Assembly (NCBI GenBank): GCA_009780285.1
Contig: WRAL01000065.1
Coordinates: forward strand, 1 to 7,468
Length of the DNA stretch: 7,468 nucleotides
From: Treponema sp.
GTDB lineage: Bacteria > Spirochaetota > Spirochaetia > Treponematales > Breznakiellaceae
Reading direction: 5' to 3'
The translations under genes and the position numbers were made by a program. This document shows positions 1 through 5,464 of this stretch, in pieces. The notes under the pieces were generated by a model. It ran no database searches, had not been told where the DNA came from, and was given only the letters and a program-made list of their open reading frames with translations. Each line of letters starts with the position of its first letter. Position 1 is the first letter of the stretch.

Positions 1-101
1 CTGCGGCTGGCGGGCGCGCGGGCGCCGAGGGCGGGCCAAAGCGCCTGCGGCGCTTTGGCCTCGGAGTTTTGCTTCGCAAAACTCCACGCCTGGTTGCTAA
101 G
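1..101. repeat. Direct repeat module, copy 1, with two triloop hairpins
   Basis: Positions 1-101 repeat at 198-296 with a 2-base deletion (an extra CG in copy 1 near 16-20) and one substitution (GGTTGCTAAG against GGTTGCCAAG). The module contains two perfect inverted repeats: GGCCAAAGCGCC at 34-45 pairs with 49-60 around the loop TGC, and GGAGTTTTGC at 63-72 pairs with 76-85 around TTC. A GGTTG at 92-96 can pair with CAACC at 116-120, just before the terminator hairpin. The window begins inside or exactly at the module, so its true left end cannot be seen. Confidence 0.9.
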
Positions 102-121
102 GGATAAAAGCCCGCCAACCT

Positions 122-151
122 AAAACCTCCGGGCGGCGCCCGGAGGTTTTT
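122..151. terminator. Terminator-like hairpin, 13-bp perfect stem
   Basis: AAAACCTCCGGGC (122-134) pairs perfectly with 138-150 around the three-base loop GGC, and a run of five T (147-151) follows. This is the form of an intrinsic terminator. The A run on the left side would serve the other strand, so it may work in both directions. It would end transcription of a gene lying left of the window. Its sequence flanks are shared with the hairpin at 3701-3741 while the middle of the stem differs. Confidence 0.75.
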
Positions 152-194
152 CCTATAGAAAAGCGGCCTTTCTTGCAAAAGCCCCATCATGAAT

Positions 195-330
195 GCCCTG
201 CGGCTGGCGGGCGCGGGCGCCGAGGGCGGGCCAAAGCGCCTGCGGCGCTTTGGCCTCGGAGTTTTGCTTCGCAAAACTCCACGCCTGGTTGCCAAGCCCG
301 AGGTCCCGCGCGCGCGCCACCGCAGGGGGC
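195..330. repeat. Imperfect outer inverted repeat enclosing module copy 2
   Basis: The left arm (195-217, starting GCCCTGCGGCTGG) and right arm (305-330, ending CCACCGCAGGGGGC) are imperfectly complementary, with the best pairing at the CCCTGCGG/CCGCAGGG and CGCGGG/CCCGCG ends. The corresponding arms in the other copy of the family (3785-3865) pair perfectly over 23 bp. In this copy the loop between the arms is filled by the ~100-bp module at 198-296 rather than by a short hairpin. Confidence 0.6.
198..296. repeat. Direct repeat module, copy 2, with two triloop hairpins
   Basis: This 99-base copy matches 1-101. Its hairpins lie at 229-240/244-255 (loop TGC) and 258-267/271-280 (loop TTC), both perfect. 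The two copies bracket the terminator at 122-151 as a direct repeat with a ~195-base period. The near identity suggests a recent duplication or conversion. After 296 the sequence does not continue into a second terminator but into the right arm of the outer inverted repeat. Confidence 0.9.
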
Positions 331-370
331 CACGGATCGAGGTCCTCGGGTCAAAAGGCCACGAGGCCCA

Positions 371-474
371 GTAACGTTGTCGGCCCTACTTGGTTATATA
401 GGCGCTTCCTTTGAGGAATTCCGTGATTTTCCCCCTATTGTTGAGGGAATTTTAGGCCGAAAAAGAGGTGAGTA
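371..474. other. Intergenic leader upstream of the first promoter, no feature identified
   Basis: This stretch has a more A+T-rich composition than the repeat to its left and no convincing gene. A short inverted pair, AATTCC near 418 and GGAATT near 447, lies just upstream of the -35 box and could be an operator, but six-base arms are too weak to claim this. Confidence 0.4.
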
Positions 475-503
475 TTGACAAATGGCCGTCGATTCTCTAT
501 AGT
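475..503 (+). promoter_or_regulatory. Consensus sigma-70 promoter for the M23-bactofilin-yaaR-ricT operon
   Basis: A perfect -35 box TTGACA (475-480) is separated by exactly 17 bases from TATAGT (498-503), which matches the -10 consensus at five of six positions. Transcription would start near 510, leaving a leader of about 20 bases that includes the ribosome binding site AGGAG (521-525). A near-ideal promoter implies steady housekeeping expression of the operon. No start site has been measured here; this is a sequence match. Confidence 0.8.
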
Positions 504-531
504 TTTAGGTATATGGTAAAAGGAGCAGGGA

Positions 532-1563
532 ATGCCCTCGGTTCACGACTATAAATATTTCGAGGCTGGCGCTTGGCGAAAAGCGGGCAAGGCGCTGGCC
601 GCCATCGGCCGAGTCATCCTTGGCGCCCTTAAATCCATAGGGGCCTTTCTCATCCGGCGCTACACCGTCGTTTTCGTGCCCCATTCGGAAAAACGGGTCT
701 ACAACTTTCACGTGAACGTGCTTTCCATATTTTGCTTCTTTCTCGTCATAGGCGGCATGATAGGCGGCTTCTTCATGTACAGCGCCGCCAACCACGAACG
801 GCGCGAGGTCGCGATCAGCGCTTCAAGCCGTCTTAACAATGTCCAGGCGAGCCTCGATCAGATGAAGGACGAGGCGAACAACCTTCTTATGGCGGCGCGC
901 AACTTCGAGCCGGCCCTTTCCGGCCTTCTTTCGACCATTGGCCGCGATGCGGGCGGCGTGGCGCAGGGCCACGGCGACCTCGACGCCTTTTTCGACATAC
1001 GGGAAACGCCGGAGGGAATGCCGCGCGAGGCCGACGACATGCGCCGCCTCGCCACCTACTTCGCCAGCGTGACCAACCCGCTCATCGAGATAGGCGGCGT
1101 GCTGGGATCCCAGGCCGAGATACTGTCCGACATTCCCAGCATCTGGCCGGTGGCCGGCGGGATAGGGCGGGTTACCATGCACTTCGGGCATAACCGGCAC
1201 CCCTTCACAAGGCAGTTCTACATACACAACGGCATAGACATCGCCACCGGGCGCGCCGGCGACTCCGTTGTCGCCGCGGCGAACGGGCAGGTGGTCAGCG
1301 TGAACAGCGATCCCACCGGCTACGGGAACTATATTATCATCCGGCACAGGCACGGGTACTATACCCGCTACGCGCACCTGCTTTCCTCGCGGGTGCGCCT
1401 CGGACAGCGCGTGCAGCAGGGCGACGTTATCGGCCACATAGGAAGCACGGGAATGTCCACCGGCCCGCACCTTCATTTTGAGGTGATCATCGGGTCGGAC
1501 GTGGTGGATCCCTACCAGTACATACGAATGCGGCGCTCCTCCTGGTGGGGGATTCCGAACTAG
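532..1563 (+). CDS. Membrane-anchored M23 (LytM-type) metallopeptidase
   Basis: This is a 343-residue predicted peptidoglycan endopeptidase. A basic, cytoplasmic-looking N-terminus leads to one strong membrane segment at about residues 61-85, then a short helical, possibly coiled-coil stretch (about 88-125). The C-terminal M23 domain (about 205-330) has all expected zinc and catalytic residues: H232 and D236 in HNGID, H282 in RYAHL, and H313 and H315 in GPHLHFEV. It would therefore cut cross-links outside the inner membrane and is likely active. Family members next to bactofilins (Csd1-type in Helicobacter) shape the cell. The start is supported by AGGAG six bases upstream and the consensus promoter at 475-503. 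It is first in a tightly packed four-gene operon; the bactofilin start follows its stop after one base. I do not assign a gene symbol because M23 paralogues are hard to tell apart. Confidence 0.92.
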   Translation: MPSVHDYKYFEAGAWRKAGKALAAIGRVILGALKSIGAFLIRRYTVVFVPHSEKRVYNFHVNVLSIFCFFLVIGGMIGGFFMYSAANHERREVAISASSRLNNVQASLDQMKDEANNLLMAARNFEPALSGLLSTIGRDAGGVAQGHGDLDAFFDIRETPEGMPREADDMRRLATYFASVTNPLIEIGGVLGSQAEILSDIPSIWPVAGGIGRVTMHFGHNRHPFTRQFYIHNGIDIATGRAGDSVVAAANGQVVSVNSDPTGYGNYIIIRHRHGYYTRYAHLLSSRVRLGQRVQQGDVIGHIGSTGMSTGPHLHFEVIIGSDVVDPYQYIRMRRSSWWGIPN

Positions 1564-1564
1564 G

Positions 1565-1990
1565 ATGTCCCAAGCCAGGCGCGGCGACTTTTCGATAAAC
1601 ACGATCATCGGGCCCGGCAGCACCATGAAGGGCGACATTGAAACCGGCGGCTTCACTCGCATAGACGGAAACCTCGCCGGCGACGTCAGCGCCTCGGGCA
1701 GGGTGGTCATAGGCGAGCAGGCGCGGATCAAAAGCAACGTTTCAGGGACGGCGATCACGGTGGGCGGGGTGGTGATTGGCAACGTGATCGCCAGCGAGTC
1801 GCTTTTGGTCCTTTCCACGGCCCTCGTTCTGGGAGACGTGATCACGCGCAGGATTCAGGCGGACAACGGATGCGTCGTTCACGGCAAGGTTCTTGTCTGC
1901 CCGGAGCGGGACGACTGGGACAAGGCCGTAAGGGAACACCACGACGCGCGGGGGATAAAGTCCGTGCTTCCCGTCTTCTCGAAAGGCTAG
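1565..1990 (+). CDS. Bactofilin (polymer-forming cytoskeletal protein, CcmA/DUF583 family)
   Basis: This 141-residue protein has the bactofilin hallmark: a central stretch (about residues 12-105) of short repeating beta strands rich in G, V and I, for example GDIETGGFTRIDGNLAGDV and GVVIGNVIASESLLVLS, which would fold as a right-handed beta helix. Bactofilins polymerise without nucleotides under the membrane and position wall enzymes; in Helicobacter, Caulobacter and Leptospira they affect cell curvature or helical pitch. The variable C-terminal tail (about 106-141) is charged. The ATG lies one base after the stop of the M23 gene, and the only purine-rich site (GGGGGA, 1547-1552) is too far upstream. 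Translational coupling to the peptidase is therefore likely, giving matched amounts of the two partners. The helix-pitch role here is an inference from spirochaete relatives. Confidence 0.93.
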   Translation: MSQARRGDFSINTIIGPGSTMKGDIETGGFTRIDGNLAGDVSASGRVVIGEQARIKSNVSGTAITVGGVVIGNVIASESLLVLSTALVLGDVITRRIQADNGCVVHGKVLVCPERDDWDKAVREHHDARGIKSVLPVFSKG

Positions 1991-1998
1991 GGGGCGCC

Positions 1999-2538
1999 AT
2001 GGCCAAGGTCGAAGCGGATCTTTCCCTTTTCATGACTCCCCAGGCATACGCCAACGTGAAGGACGAGAAAAAAAGCCGGGATACCCCAAAGGCTGGCATG
2101 TCGGAATTTTCGCGCATGTTCGACGAGGTTCGGGGCATGGGCGGATCCGCCGGCGCGGAAAACCTGCCGGTCTGCGAGGAAACGCTGGATTTTCTTATGG
2201 ACGAGGTGCGCAGCGCCGGGGACAGCCTTCGCGACCGGCCCTTTCCCGACGAGATACTGCGCTACAAGCGCTCGATAAGGAATTTCATTGGCTATGTCGT
2301 GAAGAACGGCTTCGACGTGATCCACGAGGCCGGCATCCCCAATTACCTGCGGCCCAACTTCAAAGGGGCAAAAGGAACGCCGGCGGCGAGGGAAGTCCGC
2401 ATGCACGCTAAGATCCAGGTGATCGACGAAAGGCTTGAGACGCTGGCCGCCATGCTGCTTTCCAGCCAGCGCCAGCAAATCGGCATCGCCGCCCGCCTTG
2501 AGGAAATAACCGGTCTTTTGATAGACCTTCTGCAATAA
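1999..2538 (+). CDS. YaaR-like protein (DUF327 family)
   Basis: This is a 179-residue soluble, mostly helical protein. The middle and C-terminal parts match the DUF327 pattern: EILRYKRSIRNFIGYVVKNG (about residues 85-104), then IQVIDERLETLA (139-150) and RLEEITGLLIDLLQ at the very end. The family, named after Bacillus subtilis YaaR, has no established biochemical role. An in-frame upstream ATG at 1870 would overlap the bactofilin gene by 121 bases. I prefer the ATG at 1999 because it has AGGGGG just upstream (1989-1994), lies eight bases after the bactofilin stop, and gives a length nearer the family. It is followed nine bases later by ricT. In B. subtilis yaaR also lies close to yaaT/ricT, with holB between, so the pairing supports both assignments. 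Confidence 0.85.
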   Translation: MAKVEADLSLFMTPQAYANVKDEKKSRDTPKAGMSEFSRMFDEVRGMGGSAGAENLPVCEETLDFLMDEVRSAGDSLRDRPFPDEILRYKRSIRNFIGYVVKNGFDVIHEAGIPNYLRPNFKGAKGTPAAREVRMHAKIQVIDERLETLAAMLLSSQRQQIGIAARLEEITGLLIDLLQ

Positions 2539-2547
2539 GGAAAGCGC

Positions 2548-3462
2548 ATGAGCGACATTGACGACGATGAAATTTCGATTTTTGAGGACGACCCCGAGGA
2601 GGATGAAAGGGAAACCAGCGTGATCGCCTGCGCGCAGGACGCGGACGCTTACGACTCGCCCATTTACCGCCTGCGCCTTTCGTATTCCGAGGAAACCTTT
2701 CTCGCGATTTACGGCGGCGGCTCCCTTGCGCCGGGAACCATGGTCGTGGTTCCCACCAGGTACGGCAGGGACCTTGCGAAAGTGCTTGGCCCCCTGTGCT
2801 GCAGGCGCGGCTCGGCGATAGTGCAGATCGAGCGGCCGGCGGAACAAGCCGATCTCGACAGGGCTGAAACCAACCGTTCCCTGGAGGATGAGGCCTTTCA
2901 GGTCTTCAAGGAAAAAGCCAAGGCGCATAGGCTTGACATGAAGCTCGTGCATGTCCACTACTTGTTGGACGAGCCGAAAATCCTGTTTTTTTTCACGGCG
3001 GAAAGCCGCGTCGATTTCCGGGAGCTTGTCAAGGATCTTGTCGGCATTTTTAAGACAAGAATAGAACTTAGGCAAATAGGCGTGCGCGACGAGGCGCGGA
3101 TCGTCTCCGGCCTTGGGATTTGCGGGCGAGGGTGCTGCTGCAACGCCGTTTCTGACAAGCTCAAGCCCGTGTCCATAAAAATGGCCAAGGATCAAAACCT
3201 TTCATTCAATTCGATGAAAATCTCCGGCCCCTGCGGAAGGCTGCTTTGCTGCCTTTCCTTCGAGCATGGATTTTACAGCGAGCAGGTGCGCCTGGTTCCC
3301 AAGGTCGGCTCGCGCATAGCCTACGACAACGCCACATGGACGGTGGCCGAGGTAAACCTGCTTTCAGGCAAGGTAAAATTGAGCGATCCAGGCGGCCGCT
3401 CCATCACGCTTGATACCGGCCGTTTCGAGCGCGTGGACAACCGCTGGCAGATTAAGGGCTAG
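2548..3462 (+). CDS. ricT: RicT/PSP1-domain regulatory protein
   Basis: This is a 304-residue cytoplasmic protein with a PSP1 C-terminal domain. The diagnostic block at residues 189-240 reads GLGICGRGCCC, then VSIKMAKDQNLSFNSMKISG, then PCGRLLCCLSFEH, with C192, C196-C198, C229, C234 and C235 available as metal or Fe-S ligands. In B. subtilis, RicT (YaaT) works with RicA and RicF, binds Fe-S clusters, and acts with RNase Y on mRNA maturation; neither partner is in this window. The first 25 residues are strikingly acidic (DDDE, EDDPEEDER), which is an extension of uncertain role. Family proteins are commonly near 275 residues, so the length fits. AAGGAA (2537-2542), overlapping the yaaR stop, provides the ribosome binding site. 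The stop codon lies in the left arm of a large palindrome. The family call is firm; transferring the Ric pathway role is an inference. Confidence 0.88.
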   Translation: MSDIDDDEISIFEDDPEEDERETSVIACAQDADAYDSPIYRLRLSYSEETFLAIYGGGSLAPGTMVVVPTRYGRDLAKVLGPLCCRRGSAIVQIERPAEQADLDRAETNRSLEDEAFQVFKEKAKAHRLDMKLVHVHYLLDEPKILFFFTAESRVDFRELVKDLVGIFKTRIELRQIGVRDEARIVSGLGICGRGCCCNAVSDKLKPVSIKMAKDQNLSFNSMKISGPCGRLLCCLSFEHGFYSEQVRLVPKVGSRIAYDNATWTVAEVNLLSGKVKLSDPGGRSITLDTGRFERVDNRWQIKG

Positions 3463-3566
3463 TGTTCCGGAGTATTCAAATGACGGTATGCAGGTTGAGG
3501 TAATTCCTTGCCTGGCAAGGAATTACCGAACGTTTCGATTTTGCAAACCGAATATTCCGGAACACT
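3461..3566. repeat. Nested 106-bp palindrome overlapping the ricT stop codon
   Basis: Outer arms AGTGTTCCGGAGTATTC (3461-3477) and 3550-3566 are complementary over 17 positions, with a single G-T (wobble in RNA) pair. Inside, GGTAATTCCTTGCC (3499-3512) pairs perfectly over 14 bp with 3514-3527, leaving almost no loop. The remaining ~20-base segments on each side are not clearly paired. The left arm begins in the last two bases of the ricT TAG. There is no T run after either arm, so it is not a classical terminator. The terminal-inverted-repeat layout with no coding capacity suggests a small MITE-like element or an mRNA 3' stabilising structure. No obvious target duplication is seen. Confidence 0.8.
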
Positions 3567-3637
3567 TGCGCGCCCTATTTCCGATCGAGCTTGCGGCGGC
3601 AGGTTCATTCACCGATCAGCTTCTCGCGACGATCGAC
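3567..3637. other. Intergenic stretch between the palindrome and repeat copy B
   Basis: I see no gene, promoter or hairpin of note here. Two similar short words, CCGATCGAGCTT and CCGATCAGCTT, occur about 40 bases apart, which is too little to call a repeat family. Confidence 0.4.
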
Positions 3638-3700
3638 GCGGGCCAAAGCTCGCCTCTAAACTCCACGCATGGTTGTCAAGAGATCAAAGCCACACAACCT

Positions 3701-3741
3701 AAAAATACCTGGATGGGCAAATGCCCATCCAGGTATTTTTT
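3701..3741. terminator. Strong terminator hairpin, 18-bp perfect stem
   Basis: AAAAATACCTGGATGGGC (3701-3718) pairs perfectly with 3723-3740 around the loop AAAT and is followed by a run of six T (3736-3741). It would end the M23-bactofilin-yaaR-ricT transcript. The A run on the left arm makes it usable on the other strand as well. Compared with the hairpin at 122-151, the flanks CAACCTAAAA and TTTTCCTAYAGAA are kept while the stem core is different but still fully paired. Confidence 0.88.
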
Positions 3742-3784
3742 CCTACAGAAGAGCGGCCTTTTTTCTCAAAGCCCAGCGCGAATG

Positions 3785-3865
3785 CCCTGCGCTCCGCCGC
3801 GCGCGGGCGCCTCAGGCATTCGCGCAGCGCCATGCCTGAGGACCCGCGCGCGGCGGAGCGCAGGG
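3785..3865. repeat. Long inverted repeat, 23-bp outer and 9-bp inner stems
   Basis: The arms 3785-3807 (CCCTGCGCTCC then GCCGCGCGCGGG) and 3843-3865 are perfect reverse complements over 23 bases of nearly pure G+C. After a small internal loop, CTCAGGCAT (3811-3819) pairs with ATGCCTGAG (3832-3840) around a 12-base loop. The whole would make an extended hairpin of 32 pairs in RNA or a cruciform in DNA. It lacks a T tract and sits ~40 bases downstream of a complete terminator, so its role is not termination in any ordinary sense. Confidence 0.88.
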
Positions 3866-3907
3866 GCCAGGGATCAAAGGCTATCGATGAAAAGGCCGCG
3901 CGGTCCC

Positions 3908-3936
3908 TTTACTTTGTTCAAAATTAGCGCGATAAT
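3908..3936 (+). promoter_or_regulatory. pepD: Possible sigma-70 promoter for pepD
   Basis: TTTACT (3908-3913) and GATAAT (3931-3936) are separated by 17 bases, matching the consensus at four and five of six positions. The site lies directly after the end of repeat copy B and upstream of the pepD ribosome binding site AGGAGG (3960-3965). A new promoter is needed here because a strong terminator precedes it. The match is moderate and untested. Confidence 0.5.
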
Positions 3937-3970
3937 CCCCTAACTAAATTAAACCGCACAGGAGGCGCGA

Positions 3971-5422
3971 ATGCTTTCATCTTACGAGCCAAAGAAGGCG
4001 CTGGGCTTTTTCGAGGCGATAAGCCGCATACCAAGGGGATCGGGCAACGAACAGGAGATAAGCGACTACCTGGTCGCTTTCGCCAAGGAACGCGGCCTTT
4101 GGGTAAGCCAGGATAAAACGCTTAACGTCGTTATCAAAAAACCGGGAACTCCGGGCCTTGAAAACGCTCCGGCGGTGATCCTCCAGGGGCACATGGACAT
4201 GGTCTGCGAAAAAAACGCGCAGACCATGCACGATTTCGAAAAGGAGCCGCTGAAGCTTGCCGTCAACGGGGACTTTATCATCGCCGAGGGGACGACGCTC
4301 GGCGCGGACAACGGCGCGGCGGTGGCGCTGGCCCTTGCCCTTTTGGACAGCCGGGACGTCGCGCATCCTCCGCTTGAGGTTTTGATCACTTCCAGCGAGG
4401 AGGTCGGGCTTTTGGGCGTCCGGGCGGTCGACGGCTCCCTTTTCGAAGGCCGGCTCCTTATAAACCTCGATTCCGGCGAGGAAGGCTATTTTTATGCCTG
4501 CTGCGCCGGCGGCGGCATCGCGCGGCTGCATTTTCCCTTGGAGCTTCAGGCCGCGCCGGCCGGGCATGTCTTTCGCAGGCTTATGGTGAGGGGGCTAAAA
4601 GGCGGGCATTCCGGCGTGGACGTTACGAAAGGCCGCGCCAACGCAAACCGCCTGCTCGCGCGGGCGCTGCAAATTCTTGGCGCAAAATACGGCGCGCGCT
4701 TCGCCGACATAAACGGCGGCTCGAAGGACAACGCGATACCGCGCGAGGCGCAGGCGACGATCTGTTTTCCGGGCGCGCAGGCGGACGCACTTGCCCAGGA
4801 GGTGAGGCAGATCGACAAGATCTTTAAGCGCGAGTACGCCTTGAGCGACGAGGGCGTGGAGTTTTTTCTTGAGGCCGGCGAGGCGGCCGGCGCGAAAATA
4901 TTTTCGCAGGGACTTTGCGAAAGGATGCTGCGTGCGCTCCTCATGATTCCTAACGGGCTGGAAGCGATGAACCTTGCCATGCCCGATCTCCCGGAAACAT
5001 CCCTTACAATGAGCGTGGTTACGACGAGCGCCGAGGAGGCGCAGATCACGACGAACCTTCGAAGTTCCTTCGCCTCCAAGAACGCGATGCAATTGGAACA
5101 GATAAAGGCGGTGGCCGCTTCCACCGGCGCAAGCGTAACGACCAATGATTTTTATTCAGGCTGGGAATATTCGCCCGATTCGCCGATTAGAAAAAAGGCG
5201 ATGCAGGTTTACGCGAAAATGTTCGGCAAGGAAGCGCTGGAACGAGGGACGCACGGCGGCCTTGAATGCGGAATTCTTCTTGAAAAGATTAAGGGCCTTG
5301 ACGTGGTTTCCTTTGGGCCGGACATTATGGATATGCACACGCCGGACGAAAAGATGAGCATTTCGTCTTTCGGCCGAACCTGGGAATTTCTCAAGGAATT
5401 TCTAGTGGAACTTTCGCGCTAA
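3971..5422 (+). CDS. pepD: Aminoacyl-histidine dipeptidase (cytosol non-specific dipeptidase), M20 family
   Basis: This is a 483-residue cytoplasmic zinc dipeptidase, close to the usual PepD length. It hydrolyses Xaa-His and many other unblocked dipeptides for amino-acid supply. The metal and catalytic residues of the family are all present: H74 and D76 in LQGHMDMV, D113 in LGADNGAA, E143-E144 in SSEEVG, D167 in NLDSGEEG, and H456 in DMHTPDE. The lid-domain GLKGGHSGVD motif (H213) and GTHGGLECG (428-432 region) are also intact. The N-terminal FFEAISRIPRGSGNE is typical. AGGAGG five bases before the ATG fixes the start. It stands alone between a terminator-containing repeat and a convergent gene, so it is likely a single-gene transcript. 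The C-terminus is complete. The enzyme assignment is secure; exact substrate range cannot be read from sequence. Confidence 0.95.
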   Translation: MLSSYEPKKALGFFEAISRIPRGSGNEQEISDYLVAFAKERGLWVSQDKTLNVVIKKPGTPGLENAPAVILQGHMDMVCEKNAQTMHDFEKEPLKLAVNGDFIIAEGTTLGADNGAAVALALALLDSRDVAHPPLEVLITSSEEVGLLGVRAVDGSLFEGRLLINLDSGEEGYFYACCAGGGIARLHFPLELQAAPAGHVFRRLMVRGLKGGHSGVDVTKGRANANRLLARALQILGAKYGARFADINGGSKDNAIPREAQATICFPGAQADALAQEVRQIDKIFKREYALSDEGVEFFLEAGEAAGAKIFSQGLCERMLRALLMIPNGLEAMNLAMPDLPETSLTMSVVTTSAEEAQITTNLRSSFASKNAMQLEQIKAVAASTGASVTTNDFYSGWEYSPDSPIRKKAMQVYAKMFGKEALERGTHGGLECGILLEKIKGLDVVSFGPDIMDMHTPDEKMSISSFGRTWEFLKEFLVELSR

Positions 5423-5430
5423 GCGCGCGA

Positions 5431-5456
5431 CGCTTGCGCGGAATGTCGCGCAAGCG
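5431..5456. terminator. Hairpin between convergent genes, probable bidirectional transcription barrier
   Basis: CGCTTGCGCG (5431-5440) pairs perfectly with CGCGCAAGCG (5447-5456) around GAATGT. It fills most of the 42-base gap between the pepD stop (5422) and the stop of the minus-strand lipoprotein gene (5465). There is no T tract on either strand, so it is not a canonical intrinsic terminator; a second, smaller G+C-rich inverted repeat spans the pepD stop codon just upstream. Confidence 0.55.
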
Positions 5457-5464
5457 ATGCGGCC

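Larger units (their letters stand above)
1..370. repeat. Dispersed intergenic repeat, copy A (left end outside the window)
   Basis: This stretch is recognisably related to 3638-3907. Shared blocks, in the same order, are GCGGGCCAAAGC, ACTCCACGC-TGGTTG, a CAACCTAAAA box just before a terminator-like hairpin, TTTTCCTAYAGAARAGCGGCC just after it, GAATGCCCTGCG, a GAGG-CCCGCGCGCG block, and an AAAAGGCC block near 353-360. Copy A differs in having an extra ~100-bp module between the arms of its outer inverted repeat. Short ORFs across it change frame between the repeats and look like nothing known, so I treat it as non-coding. It could be a decayed small mobile element, a REP/MITE-like family, or a structured RNA or terminator cassette. 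The homology is seen by eye; function is unknown. Confidence 0.75.
3638..3907. repeat. Dispersed intergenic repeat, copy B
   Basis: This is a second copy of the family seen at 1-370. It begins with GCGGGCCAAAGC but lacks most of the double-hairpin module, keeping only ACTCCACGC-TGGTTG (3660-3675). It then has GGTTGT (3671-3676) able to pair with ACAACC (3694-3699), the terminator hairpin, TTTTCCTACAGAAGAGCGGCC, GAATGCCCTGCG, and a long inverted repeat. The homology fades after the AAAAGGCC block near 3890-3897. Both copies lie in gaps of about 500 bases, upstream of a plus-strand gene; copy B also follows the end of an operon. Boundaries are set by eye and may be off by 10-20 bases. Confidence 0.72.

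Noticed and set aside
86..151. Riboswitch ahead of a terminator
   Set aside because: The GGTTG/CAACC stem plus terminator is suggestive, but the element ends well before the promoter at 475 in copy A, and I recognise no known aptamer consensus.
1..296. CRISPR-like array
   Set aside because: There are only two copies, each ~100 bases long with a single ~96-base interval, far from the short repeat and spacer lengths of CRISPR, and no cas gene is present.
173..478. Overlapping short plus-strand ORFs across the first repeat region
   Set aside because: They run through the direct repeat and inverted repeats in several frames, have no recognisable domain or ribosome binding site, and their composition simply reflects G+C-rich repeats.
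823..1845. 340-residue open frame on the minus strand
   Set aside because: It is antisense to the M23 peptidase and bactofilin genes, whose products are clearly recognisable; the minus frame resembles no family and is a by-product of G+C-rich codon use.
1870..1998. Upstream start extending the YaaR-like protein by 43 residues
   Set aside because: It would overlap the bactofilin gene by 121 bases, and the added Arg-rich sequence looks like out-of-frame bactofilin; the ATG at 1999 has its own ribosome binding site.
1987..3195. 402-residue open frame on the minus strand
   Set aside because: It is antisense to the YaaR-like and RicT genes and has a His/Val/Ala-rich composition typical of antisense frames.
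3463..3943. Small plus-strand ORFs (for example 3508-3702 and 3721-3927)
   Set aside because: They cross the palindromes and the terminator, lack ribosome binding sites and show no protein family resemblance.
3977..5145. Several minus-strand open frames inside pepD
   Set aside because: The plus strand encodes a complete PepD with every catalytic residue, so these are shadows.
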